Position numbers and translations under genes: made by a program. A stretch of 5,570 nt of DNA from Rhizobiaceae bacterium (GTDB taxonomy: Bacteria > Pseudomonadota > Alphaproteobacteria > Rhizobiales > Rhizobiaceae), in assembly GCA_016764155.1 (NCBI GenBank), contig JAESSK010000311.1, positions 1-5,570 of the forward strand, given 5' to 3'. Positions within the stretch are counted from its first letter, which is position 1. Every line of letters starts with the position of its first letter. Shown here piece after piece: positions 1 to 5,556 of this stretch. The notes below the pieces were generated by a model. That model worked only from the letters and a program-made list of their open reading frames with translations, did not search any database and had not been told where the DNA came from.

Positions 1-72
1 AAATTATGTCAATAGACGATCACAGAACCTCAATCACTTGCGCACAGATAACGAACTGACCTTAGATAATAT

Positions 73-1104
73 GTGCCTGTATTAGTTGTTTCGCGCTGGG
101 TCGGTGTTCCGGTCGAAAAGATGCTTGAAGGTGAGCGTGGCAAATTGCTTCGCATGGAAGAAGAACTGGCAAAGCAGGTTGTCGGGCAGGCCGAAGCCGT
201 TCACGCGGTTTCAAAAGCTGTGCGCCGTGCGCGTGCCGGATTGCAAGATCCTTCTCGGCCAATTGGTTCGTTCATTTTCCTTGGGCCAACAGGTGTCGGC
301 AAGACCGAACTTACCAAGGCGCTGGCGAATTTTCTGTTTGATGATCCCCATGCGATGGTTCGTATCGATATGTCGGAATTCATGGAGAAACACTCGATTT
401 CAAGATTGATCGGTGCGCCTCCGGGATATGTGGGCTATGATGAAGGCGGGATGCTGACGGAAGCTGTGCGGCGTCGGCCATATCAGGTCATTCTTTTCGA
501 TGAAATCGAAAAAGCGCATCCTGATGTCTTCAACATATTGCTGCAGGTGCTGGACGATGGGCGGTTGACTGATGGTCAAGGCCGCACGGTCAATTTCTCC
601 AACACACTCATCATTATGACTTCCAATTTGGGGGCTGAATATCTGGTGGGTCTTGGCGAAGGCGAAGATGTGGACAAAGTCCGCGATGAAGTGATGGCGG
701 TGGTTAAATCCAGTTTCCGGCCTGAGTTTCTTAACCGGATTGATGAGACCATATTGTTCCATCGTTTGAAACGCATCGATATGAGCGGCATCGTTGCCAT
801 TCAGATGCGTCAACTCGAAGGGCTGTTGGCCGAGCGTCGCATCAAAATGAACCTCGAAGATGAGGCGATGCAGTTTCTTGCCGATAAAGGATATGACCCA
901 GCCTATGGCGCGCGTCCATTGAAGCGGGTTATTCAGTCCGAGTTGCAGGATCCGCTGGCAGAATTGCTTTTATCCGGCGAGTTGCATGACGGTATGAGCG
1001 TTGATGTGGTGGCTGGTTCCGACCGGTTGTTGTTCACGCCAATTGCCGAGGTTGTGAAAGCCGAAAAGCCGGATGAGAGCGATGAGGCAGAGCAAGCTGC
1101 TTAA
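73..1104 (+). CDS. clpB: ClpB disaggregase, C-terminal AAA+ half only (5'-truncated)
   Basis: ClpB is a cytosolic hexameric ATPase that works with DnaK to pull apart protein aggregates. The 343 codons here match its second AAA+ module. In order: [14 protein letters not shown] linker (residues 5-18), Walker A GPTGVGKT (71-78), pore loop GYVGYDEGG (118-126), Walker B LFDE (141-144), sensor 1 in IIMTSN (180-185), arginine finger in FRPEFLNR (215-222), sensor 2 GAR (279-281), then an acidic tail. All catalytic motifs are intact. Full-length ClpB is about 860-870 residues, so the N-domain, first ATPase and coiled-coil middle domain are missing. The GTG at 73 is only the first possible start after an in-frame TAA at 67-69, and no ribosome site precedes it; ATG at 121 is the next candidate. 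Family similarity begins abruptly near VVSRW. It is either a truncated pseudogene, a rearrangement junction, or a contig-end error. The identity as ClpB is secure; expression as a protein is doubtful. Confidence 0.9.
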   Translation: MPVLVVSRWVGVPVEKMLEGERGKLLRMEEELAKQVVGQAEAVHAVSKAVRRARAGLQDPSRPIGSFIFLGPTGVGKTELTKALANFLFDDPHAMVRIDMSEFMEKHSISRLIGAPPGYVGYDEGGMLTEAVRRRPYQVILFDEIEKAHPDVFNILLQVLDDGRLTDGQGRTVNFSNTLIIMTSNLGAEYLVGLGEGEDVDKVRDEVMAVVKSSFRPEFLNRIDETILFHRLKRIDMSGIVAIQMRQLEGLLAERRIKMNLEDEAMQFLADKGYDPAYGARPLKRVIQSELQDPLAELLLSGELHDGMSVDVVAGSDRLLFTPIAEVVKAEKPDESDEAEQAA

Positions 1105-1110
1105 AGATTG

Positions 1111-1140
1111 ATCCGGCGGGTGAAAGCTCGCCGGATTTTA
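1111..1140 (+). terminator. Rho-independent terminator after clpB
   Basis: The arms ATCCGGCGGG and CTCGCCGGAT (1111-1120 and 1127-1136) form a 10-bp stem with one G-U pair, closing the six-base loop TGAAAG. A short run of four T (1136-1139) follows. It starts 6 bases after the clpB stop codon, so it very likely ends the clpB transcript. Confidence 0.85.
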
Positions 1141-1346
1141 TGCTTGTTGGTTGAACTGAGCTAGATGTTGTTGCGTAACTTGAACCATGTCATCATGGAG
1201 TTGCAACCTTTAATTTTGCGAAGCGATCCAATAGGTCCATCGGTGCTTTAATCCTAGGTGCAACACGCATTCTGGTCCACGTAATCAGAGGCACAGATTT
1301 AAAAGCCACCGACTGGCTAATTCGCACCGCCGGCGGGGTGATGATT
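1141..1346. other. Intergenic stretch, no recognisable gene
   Basis: About 200 bases lie between the clpB terminator and the ribosome site of the AT-rich gene. Base composition is moderate, unlike the gene that follows. One forward frame stays open without a good start from 1179 to the TGA at 1365-1367, ending ...TAGGVMIGGRYVV and running 11 bases into the next gene. A reverse frame is also open here and ends at 1193-1195. I recognise neither peptide. A small CCATG/CATGG hairpin sits near 1185-1198. No convincing promoter was found. Confidence 0.5.
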
Positions 1347-1351
1347 GGAGG
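1347..1351 (+). promoter_or_regulatory. Shine-Dalgarno site GGAGG
   Basis: A GGAGG lies five bases before the ATG at 1357. It decides the start: the in-frame TTG at 1345 overlaps this site and cannot use it. Confidence 0.7.
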
Positions 1352-1356
1352 TAGAT

Positions 1357-1803
1357 ATGTGGTGTGAAGGAATATTGATCGATAAGCGTACCAAAATTAT
1401 TGTTTCGCTGATTACAGTAATTTTTTTGCAGTTTTTGATTTTTCTTAAAATCATGGATGTAATACAGTATAAAATTTACTTCATTTCGTTTTTTTTAATA
1501 GATTTTATGTTTCTGATGTATGTGTTTTATGTAAATAGATATAATTCTGAATATTTAATTTTCTTGAAGGTGGTAAATTTTTCAAAAATAAAGTCCTTTT
1601 TTGCTTTTATCATGTTTCGGGTTTTATTTTTATTCGGATATTTCTATTTTATAATAGAAAAAAATCTTTTTTACACAATTTTATTTCTAGCTGGTGGCGT
1701 AATTATTGGATTGTTCTATATAATTACTACGGAAATTTTTATTTCAGTTTTTAGTAGTCATTCCAAGAATTTAAGACCTAATGGGAATGATCATGGGATC
1801 TGA
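1357..1803 (+). CDS. AT-rich orphan four-helix membrane protein
   Basis: I do not recognise this 148-residue protein. It is almost entirely hydrophobic and rich in Phe, Ile, Leu and Tyr, with four likely membrane helices at about 13-32, 39-59, 80-100 and 103-128. Short charged loops separate them (YVNRYNSEY, NFSKIKS), and a polar end HSKNLRPNGNDHGI follows. No catalytic or binding motif is visible. The ATG start has a good GGAGG five bases upstream. Base use is strikingly unlike the neighbours: 11 of 60 bases are G/C at 1441-1500 and 17 of 60 at 1561-1620, against 38 of 60 in clpB at 421-480, which points to transferred DNA. The polar tail appears to continue in the +1 frame to 1864, so the annotated end may be the result of a one-base insertion. 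An immunity protein or other accessory membrane protein is possible but unproven. Confidence 0.7.
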   Translation: MWCEGILIDKRTKIIVSLITVIFLQFLIFLKIMDVIQYKIYFISFFLIDFMFLMYVFYVNRYNSEYLIFLKVVNFSKIKSFFAFIMFRVLFLFGYFYFIIEKNLFYTILFLAGGVIIGLFYIITTEIFISVFSSHSKNLRPNGNDHGI

Positions 1804-1864
1804 CAATAATGACTATATACTCAACGATCCCAGCTTGGGGTTTCCAGTAGAATATGTGCAGTAA
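1781..1864 (+). other. Possible out-of-frame C-terminal tail or tiny overlapping ORF
   Basis: A 27-codon frame starts at ATG 1781 (or ATG 1793) inside the end of the AT-rich gene, in its +1 frame, and ends at TAA 1862-1864. It reads ...GSDNNDYILNDPSLGFPVEYVQ. The join is smooth: dropping one G from the GGG at 1795-1797 fuses NGNDHG directly to SDNND and gives a 168-residue protein. The NDPSLGFPV segment loosely recalls the NPATGLPM-type tails found on many small bacterial proteins. The fusion is inference; an independent small peptide or chance are alternatives. Confidence 0.35.
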
Positions 1865-1943
1865 AATTCACAACTATAATAAGTGTTTTTCTATAATCTA
1901 CGCGAAATGGTTCTCATTTATTGTAAGCTAATTGCTGGATGAT

Positions 1944-2375
1944 TCAGTTAGATTTCATATTCCCAATAATTCGCTGCATGAATTCTAGAAATTTCTCATG
2001 CTCATCTTTGGAAAACCCTTCCAAGGCTGCGGCGTTTTGTGAGTATGCGGCCTCTTTTGCTGCTTGTTCCAGTTGTTTTGCTCTTTTGGTCAGGAAAACT
2101 GTGTGGGAGCGGGCGTCTTTTTGGTTTTGCTTGCGGATAATCAGGCCGTCGCGTTCCATTCTTCTTATGGTGTTGGCCATGGTGGCCTGTTCCACGTCGA
2201 TGCGTTTGATCAGCTCTTTCTGGCTGAGACCGTCTTCGTTCCAGAGTTCCAGTAGGGTCATGAACTGAGCCGGGGCCAGGCCCAGCGATTTGATGCGCTC
2301 ATGCAGGCCTTGGGCGAAAAGGCGTGCCATGTGGTTTGCCAAATATCCGGCTGATTTTTTCTTTTCAAATTCCAT
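1944..2375 (-). CDS. MarR-family transcriptional regulator
   Basis: This 143-residue protein has the MarR winged helix-turn-helix layout. Helical dimerisation segments flank a DNA-binding core: LAPAQFMTLLELW (33-45), then SQKELIKRIDVEQATMANTI (51-70) as helix-turn-helix, RRMERDGLIIRK (71-82), and the wing with the family signature DARSHTVFLT (87-96). MarR proteins are dimers that usually repress a neighbouring gene until a small ligand or oxidant releases them. No cysteine is present, so thiol-based sensing is unlikely and ligand sensing more likely. The ATG at 2375 is preferred; a GTG at 2390 would add MQIFF but lies at or before the expected transcript start. Neither has a clear ribosome site. 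The gene is divergent from a membrane-protein gene, with two palindromic sites between them, so it probably controls both that gene and itself. Confidence 0.9.
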   Translation of the reverse strand: MEFEKKKSAGYLANHMARLFAQGLHERIKSLGLAPAQFMTLLELWNEDGLSQKELIKRIDVEQATMANTIRRMERDGLIIRKQNQKDARSHTVFLTKRAKQLEQAAKEAAYSQNAAALEGFSKDEHEKFLEFMQRIIGNMKSN

Positions 2376-2390
2376 GAAAAATATTTGCAC

Positions 2391-2410
2391 TTGTATAGCA
2401 CGCTATTCAA
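2391..2410. promoter_or_regulatory. MarR operator site 1
   Basis: This imperfect palindrome has core ATAGC-AC-GCTAT (2395-2406). Pairing continues outward to 2391/2410 with one mismatch (2394/2407). It overlaps the -35 region of the rightward gene and the probable start region of marR. The core matches that of the second site 27 bp away, which supports recognition by one dimeric protein. Confidence 0.7.
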
Positions 2411-2419
2411 GCCTTATAT
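2391..2419 (+). promoter_or_regulatory. Candidate promoter of the membrane-protein gene
   Basis: A -35-like TTGTAT (2391-2396) and a -10-like TTATAT (2414-2419) are separated by 17 bases. Transcription would start near 2427, inside the second palindrome, giving a leader of about 23 bases. Both palindromes therefore overlap parts of the promoter where bound repressor would block polymerase. Sequence match is moderate; the placement between operators is the stronger argument. Confidence 0.5.
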
Positions 2420-2436
2420 ACATAGCTTGCTATGTA
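2419..2436. promoter_or_regulatory. MarR operator site 2 (perfect 18-bp palindrome)
   Basis: TACATAGC-TT-GCTATGTA is a perfect inverted repeat with a two-base centre. It shares the ATAGC-N2-GCTAT core with the site at 2391-2410. It lies at the expected transcription start of the rightward gene, just before its ribosome site, as expected for a MarR repressor site. Confidence 0.78.
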
Positions 2437-2449
2437 AATGGAGAGTGTT

Positions 2450-2881
2450 ATGAAAACGAAAATTCACGGGTTTTTTGGTATGGTGGCGTTGTTGTGTGTT
2501 TTGAGCTTTTGGATAGGGACCGTTGCATCTGAGGCGTTTGGCAATCCTGCGGATATCGCGTTGGTTAAATTGTCTATTCTTAAGGGAATGATGGTGCTTG
2601 TTCCTGCGATGATGCTGGCTGGCGCGTCAGGTGTTTCGATGAAATGGAAAGGGCTGATGGTTGAGCACAAAAAGCGGCGGATGAAAATCATTGCTGCCAA
2701 CGGGCTTCTTATCCTATTGCCCTCTGCGTTCTTTCTTAGCAATCGAGCAGGGCAGGGGAATTTTGACGCGTGGTTTTACAGCGTGCAGATTGTTGAATTG
2801 CTGGCAGGTGCCACCAATATTATCCTGCTTATCCTAAATATGAAGGATGGCATCACCAGTGCGCGAAGAAGGCTGGCCTAA
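2450..2881 (+). CDS. Small four-helix inner-membrane protein controlled by MarR
   Basis: This 143-residue protein has four likely membrane helices at about 7-26, 41-61, 79-96 and 108-130. Conserved-looking polar features are GASGVSMKWKG (57-67), the basic loop EHKKRRMKIIAANG (72-85) and SNRAGQGNFDAWFYSVQ (97-113). The basic loop between helices 2 and 3 and the basic C-terminus (SARRRLA) suggest both ends face the cytoplasm. The start is ATG 2450 because GGAG (2440-2443) sits six bases before it; the in-frame ATG at 2438 overlaps that site. I know of similar uncharacterised alphaproteobacterial membrane proteins of this size but no assigned function. Transport of the regulator's ligand, or a membrane response to it, is a guess from the divergent MarR arrangement. 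It converges on the M23 peptidase gene with a 17-base gap. Confidence 0.85.
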   Translation: MKTKIHGFFGMVALLCVLSFWIGTVASEAFGNPADIALVKLSILKGMMVLVPAMMLAGASGVSMKWKGLMVEHKKRRMKIIAANGLLILLPSAFFLSNRAGQGNFDAWFYSVQIVELLAGATNIILLILNMKDGITSARRRLA

Positions 2882-2886
2882 ATTGT

Positions 2887-2902
2887 CTGGGCTTAAGCCT
2901 AG
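2887..2902. terminator. Weak palindrome between convergent genes
   Basis: GGCTTAAGCC (2890-2899) is a perfect 10-bp palindrome, extended by a C-G, a T-A and a G-T pair. It covers the junction of the two convergent genes and overlaps the peptidase stop codon. The loop would be tight and no clear T run follows in either direction, so a terminator role is only tentative. Confidence 0.25.
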
Positions 2903-4845
2903 TTCAACAAAGCCAGGCTCTGATTGCGTTTTTTGAGCAATGCATCGATGCGGTCGCGTTCCAGTTTGAAGGAAGCCAGTTCTTGGTTTTTCAAGACCCT
3001 GCCATTTGGCAAGCGGATGCGCATGGGGTTCACCTTATTGCCATTCACTCTCACTTCGTAGTGGAGATGGGGACCGGTTGAGAGGCCGGTTGAACCTACA
3101 GAACCAATGACTTGCCCCTGACGAACACGGATGCCCGGCCTTATGCCCTTGGCGATCCGGCTTTGGTGGGAATATGAAGTTTTATAGCCATTGGTGTGGC
3201 GGATGACGGTTTGTCGGCCATTGCCGCCGTTCCAGCCCGCTTTTTCGATCACGCCATTGCCTGCAGCAAGAATTTTTGTGCCGCGAGGGGCTGCCCAATC
3301 GACGCCGCCGTGCAATCTGCGCACTCGCGCCACCGGATGATAGCGCATGCCGAAGGGCGAAGTGAAGCGGCCATTGGGGACGGGTTTGCGCAGTAGGAAT
3401 TTCTTGGCGCTTTTTCCCTCGGCGTCATAATAATCGATCCGGTCGGTCTTTGCGTCGCGGAAACGGTAATAGCGTCGTTTGACACCATTTAGATTAAGGG
3501 CGGCAAAGAGAATTTCAGACTCGGCTGTGGGCTTGTCCTTGCCGTCTTCCAGTGACACAAAAACGGACAAATCATCGGTTGGCGTGATGCGGGATTTAAA
3601 ATCCACGTCAAAGGCAAATATTTTTATTAATATGCCGGCAAGGTCCGGGGTCAGGCCTTCGGAAAGTGCTGCACGATAGATGCCGTTATAAGCGGATGGC
3701 AGGCTCGCCCGAGAAACCGTGGGGCGAGCGCTATTAACAGCGGTTTTGATTTCTAGCCTGTCAGGTTTTAATGCATATACAAAGCGGTCATTGTCGGAAC
3801 GAGCAACGCTGACCAAATGGGTGCCTGCCCGGTAAACGCTGATGCGGGCGATTTTGGTGAGGGTTTCATTGTCGCTCAGTCGATTGGCTTCGAAAGAAAT
3901 GAGCAGGCTGTCTTTGGCCTTAAGAGAGTCTGAGGCCAGATCGGATATTAGCACATTTGCAATGATTGACGCTTCAGCCTCGTCCATGCCCTCGGTTTCA
4001 AGGATGGTGGCAAGCTTTGCGTCGGATTTGATGGGAACTGTACGCTCGTAATAATGTTTGCCCATATATTCGTCCGGGTTGAGCTTGGCACGAGTGGTGA
4101 CATTTTCCGCAACAATGGTGATGCCGGGGGTCGTGATGAAGCCTGGAGCTTCCATAGAAAAGCGGCTGTCATCAAAATAAGAGACGGTAGAAATTAAAAT
4201 AGCCCCATCCACAAGGCCGGGAGCTGATTTGCGCACCAGTGCTTCTATGTCGGCGATGTTTTGTTTTGTTTGCTTGGCAATCGATTTGTCATTGAAGGGA
4301 AAGTCAGTGATTTTGGTGGTCACCTGACTGTCCACATTCGCGCCGTATATAGAGTCGCTGGATTTCGCACTTAAAACAGACTTGCTGGATTCAGAAAATA
4401 TCGTCAGTGCATTGAAACTTGGATATTTAAGGTTCGCCTTTGGCGCGATGGCAAGGGGCGCTCTAATATGCATGAAAGGGCGCACGGTGATAACATTGCT
4501 GTCGCCCTCTCTAGAAACAGTTGAAACCATCATCACATTGGAAACGGCCGGTGCCACATTAATGCTACTGCCGGGGCGGTCGCCCTTTAATAGCCCGGTG
4601 GCGGATACACCCATGAATGATTTATCATATGCAACGGCAGGAAGGGTCAGTTCTTCCCTGCCATCAAGCGTTGCAAATAATGCGCCGCCCATAAGGAAGA
4701 GTGAGGTGAGGCCCACAAGAATGGAACTGGCCAACCACCTTATAGAGACCTGACGCCTGTCGGGCTTGCGATTGCGATGATCGCCGGAGATTGCAGGCAG
4801 TTCGCCGAGGGATTGGGATTCAGGGTTTGGTTGAAGGGGCTTCAT
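2899..4845 (-). CDS. Membrane-anchored M23 (LytM-type) peptidoglycan endopeptidase
   Basis: This 648-residue protein probably cuts peptide cross-links of peptidoglycan in the periplasm. A basic cytoplasmic N-terminus (about 1-36) precedes one membrane helix (about 38-58), so it is a signal anchor rather than a secreted protein. A long periplasmic part follows. Its segment around 265-300 (ERTVPIKSDAKLATILETEG) resembles the LysM/OapA-like N-terminal region of MepM- and Csd3-type peptidases. The M23 domain spans about 485-610. It has SPFGMRYHP (496-504), zinc ligands H512 and D516 in HGGVDW and H595 in HLH, and probable catalytic H560 (YSH) and H593, so it looks active. A basic C-terminal tail closes it. 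No strong ribosome site precedes ATG 4845. Size and layout resemble the rhizobial polar-growth protein RgsM, but I cannot confirm orthology. It faces away from the rRNA promoter. Confidence 0.9.
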   Translation of the reverse strand: MKPLQPNPESQSLGELPAISGDHRNRKPDRRQVSIRWLASSILVGLTSLFLMGGALFATLDGREELTLPAVAYDKSFMGVSATGLLKGDRPGSSINVAPAVSNVMMVSTVSREGDSNVITVRPFMHIRAPLAIAPKANLKYPSFNALTIFSESSKSVLSAKSSDSIYGANVDSQVTTKITDFPFNDKSIAKQTKQNIADIEALVRKSAPGLVDGAILISTVSYFDDSRFSMEAPGFITTPGITIVAENVTTRAKLNPDEYMGKHYYERTVPIKSDAKLATILETEGMDEAEASIIANVLISDLASDSLKAKDSLLISFEANRLSDNETLTKIARISVYRAGTHLVSVARSDNDRFVYALKPDRLEIKTAVNSARPTVSRASLPSAYNGIYRAALSEGLTPDLAGILIKIFAFDVDFKSRITPTDDLSVFVSLEDGKDKPTAESEILFAALNLNGVKRRYYRFRDAKTDRIDYYDAEGKSAKKFLLRKPVPNGRFTSPFGMRYHPVARVRRLHGGVDWAAPRGTKILAAGNGVIEKAGWNGGNGRQTVIRHTNGYKTSYSHQSRIAKGIRPGIRVRQGQVIGSVGSTGLSTGPHLHYEVRVNGNKVNPMRIRLPNGRVLKNQELASFKLERDRIDALLKKRNQSLALLN

Positions 4846-4917
4846 ATATTTACTGGCTTTTGATCATCTTGTTACAAAATATGGGTATCAGCCGTAACTG
4901 ACCCCAAAGTTATGAAT

Positions 4918-5139
4918 TCATATATAGGCAATTGGTTCATATCCGAAGGATGATGAAACCACTTCAATCTGCTGCATCAAAGGGTTTGAATGGAAAAACA
5001 CTCCATCCTCAATCTTTTTTGCATTTTTTTGAGGCTTCAAAGCCATTTCAACCCAGATTATGATTTTATAATCTGGCTTAAATGTGATTTTTGATGCCGT
5101 GAGCCCCACAGAACCGCGAATAATATAATAAGTGTTCAA
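4918..5139 (-). CDS. Doubtful small hypothetical protein
   Basis: A 73-codon reverse frame starts at a TTG with no ribosome site and ends 72 bases before the peptidase start, on the same strand. The peptide (NTYYIIRGSVGL..., EDGVFFHSNPLMQQ..., ending FGYEPIAYI) has a balanced composition, so it could be a real small gene or the remnant of one. I recognise no family. The perfect inverted repeat at 5053-5076 lies inside it, which argues that the stretch may instead be regulatory. An ATG at residue 32 is another possible start. Confidence 0.25.
   Translation of the reverse strand: MNTYYIIRGSVGLTASKITFKPDYKIIIWVEMALKPQKNAKKIEDGVFFHSNPLMQQIEVVSSSFGYEPIAYI
5053..5076. repeat. Perfect inverted repeat (9-bp arms)
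   Basis: CCAGATTAT and ATAATCTGG flank the six bases GATTTT. No T run follows on either strand, so it is not a typical terminator. It may be a protein-binding site or a hairpin within a small transcript. Confidence 0.6.
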
Positions 5140-5257
5140 AATTATGTCGCTTTGTCAAAAAAAGAATTGGTCCAAATTTTTGATCATTTGGTAAAAAGTG
5201 CTGAATCTGCTCAAAAAGGGGTGTCTTGTGCAGGGTGTGTGCGAGGGGTCGCAAGTG

Positions 5258-5291
5258 GTTGAAAAAAGTTTCATATTTTTGAAAATGGTTG
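5258..5291 (+). promoter_or_regulatory. UP-element-like A/T tracts before rRNA promoter
   Basis: Runs GAAAAAAG, ATTTTTG and GAAAATGG lie directly upstream of the -35 hexamer. This is the position where the alpha subunit of RNA polymerase contacts strong rRNA promoters. Only position and A/T content support this. Confidence 0.4.
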
Positions 5292-5321
5292 TTGACAGTT
5301 CGCTCATATGGGGACTATATA
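5292..5321 (+). promoter_or_regulatory. rRNA operon promoter
   Basis: A consensus -35 TTGACA (5292-5297) is followed by TATATA (5316-5321) at 18 bases, or CTATAT at 17. It is preceded by A/T tracts and followed by a leader containing boxA and hairpins. These features together indicate the sigma-70-type promoter of an rRNA operon reading rightward. Transcription would start near 5328. Confidence 0.8.
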
Positions 5322-5411
5322 CCCCAACAACGAGGGCGGCGCGCCGCTGGCGACAACATCGTATGCCCTTGTTAAATCATTTAGAGATTGGCACTTAGTG
5401 CTGTTTCTCCT

Positions 5412-5449
5412 GGTCAAAAGCCCAGCTTTCCTAAGAGGGGCTCGTGACC
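5412..5449 (+). promoter_or_regulatory. Leader hairpin
   Basis: GGTCA/TGACC and AGCCC/GGGCT form two stacked 5-bp stems separated by a 2x2 internal loop (AA/CG), with a 14-base apical loop. It is a stable structure in the rRNA leader and may help processing or antitermination. Confidence 0.55.
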
Positions 5450-5451
5450 AA

Positions 5452-5473
5452 AGATGTAAACTTGTTTGCATCT
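5452..5473 (+). promoter_or_regulatory. boxB-like hairpin next to boxA
   Basis: AGATGTAAAC and GTTTGCATCT pair over ten positions with one G-U pair, leaving a very short centre. It directly precedes boxA, which is the boxB position in rRNA antitermination leaders. Its role is inferred from position. Confidence 0.55.
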
Positions 5474-5485
5474 GTTCTTTGAAAA
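5473..5485 (+). promoter_or_regulatory. boxA antitermination element
   Basis: TGTTCTTTGAAAA fits the boxA pattern (TGYTCTTTRAMA) bound as RNA by the NusB-NusE complex, which lets polymerase pass terminators in rRNA operons. It lies about 145 bases after the predicted start and just after a hairpin, as expected. Confidence 0.75.
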
Positions 5486-5534
5486 TTGAATATGAAAGAA
5501 AGAGAAACGTGGTTGGCGGTTTTCCTGCGGAACA

Positions 5535-5556
5535 CGTAATTAGTTTACTAATTGCG
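5535..5556 (+). repeat. Inverted repeat in rRNA leader
   Basis: CGTAATTAG and CTAATTGCG pair around TTTA, with one T-G pair. This could be a processing stem or part of the structure near the 16S start. It has no T run, so it is not a terminator. Confidence 0.5.

Larger units (their letters stand above)
4846..5291. other. Intergenic region between peptidase and rRNA promoter
   Basis: These 446 bases are AT-rich and separate two divergent units. Visible elements are a 12-bp palindrome TATGAATTCATA (4911-4922), a perfect inverted repeat at 5053-5076, a weaker repeat CCAAAT/ATTTGG (5172-5191) and A/T tracts just before the rRNA promoter. The peptidase promoter should lie near 4850-4915, but no good -35/-10 pair stands out; TTGGGG plus CATATT on the minus strand is the best weak candidate. 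Confidence 0.5.

Noticed and set aside
1..10. Ten-base match AAATTATGTC to 5139-5148
   Set aside because: Matches of ten bases are expected by chance in a window this size, and the flanks do not agree.
400..813. Long reverse-strand open frame within clpB
   Set aside because: It lies wholly antisense to strongly conserved ClpB motifs and has no recognisable domain or ribosome site, so it is a by-product of codon use.
1193..1270. Reverse 25-codon ORF (MRVAPRIKAPMDLL...)
   Set aside because: It is too short, has no ribosome site and no recognised family; noted only as part of the unresolved intergenic stretch.
1905..1919. AAATG/CATTT hairpin after marR as a terminator
   Set aside because: The five-base AT-rich stem is weak and no T run follows in the marR direction.
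1939..2268. Forward open frame over the marR gene
   Set aside because: It is antisense to a clear MarR protein, and its Ser/Cys-rich peptide has no natural look.
4382..4753. Forward open frame opposite the peptidase N-terminal part
   Set aside because: The opposite strand encodes a coherent anchored peptidase; this frame has no ribosome site or domain.
5198..5398. Forward 66-codon frame crossing the rRNA promoter
   Set aside because: It spans the TTGACA/TATATA promoter and leader, so it is not expected to be translated.
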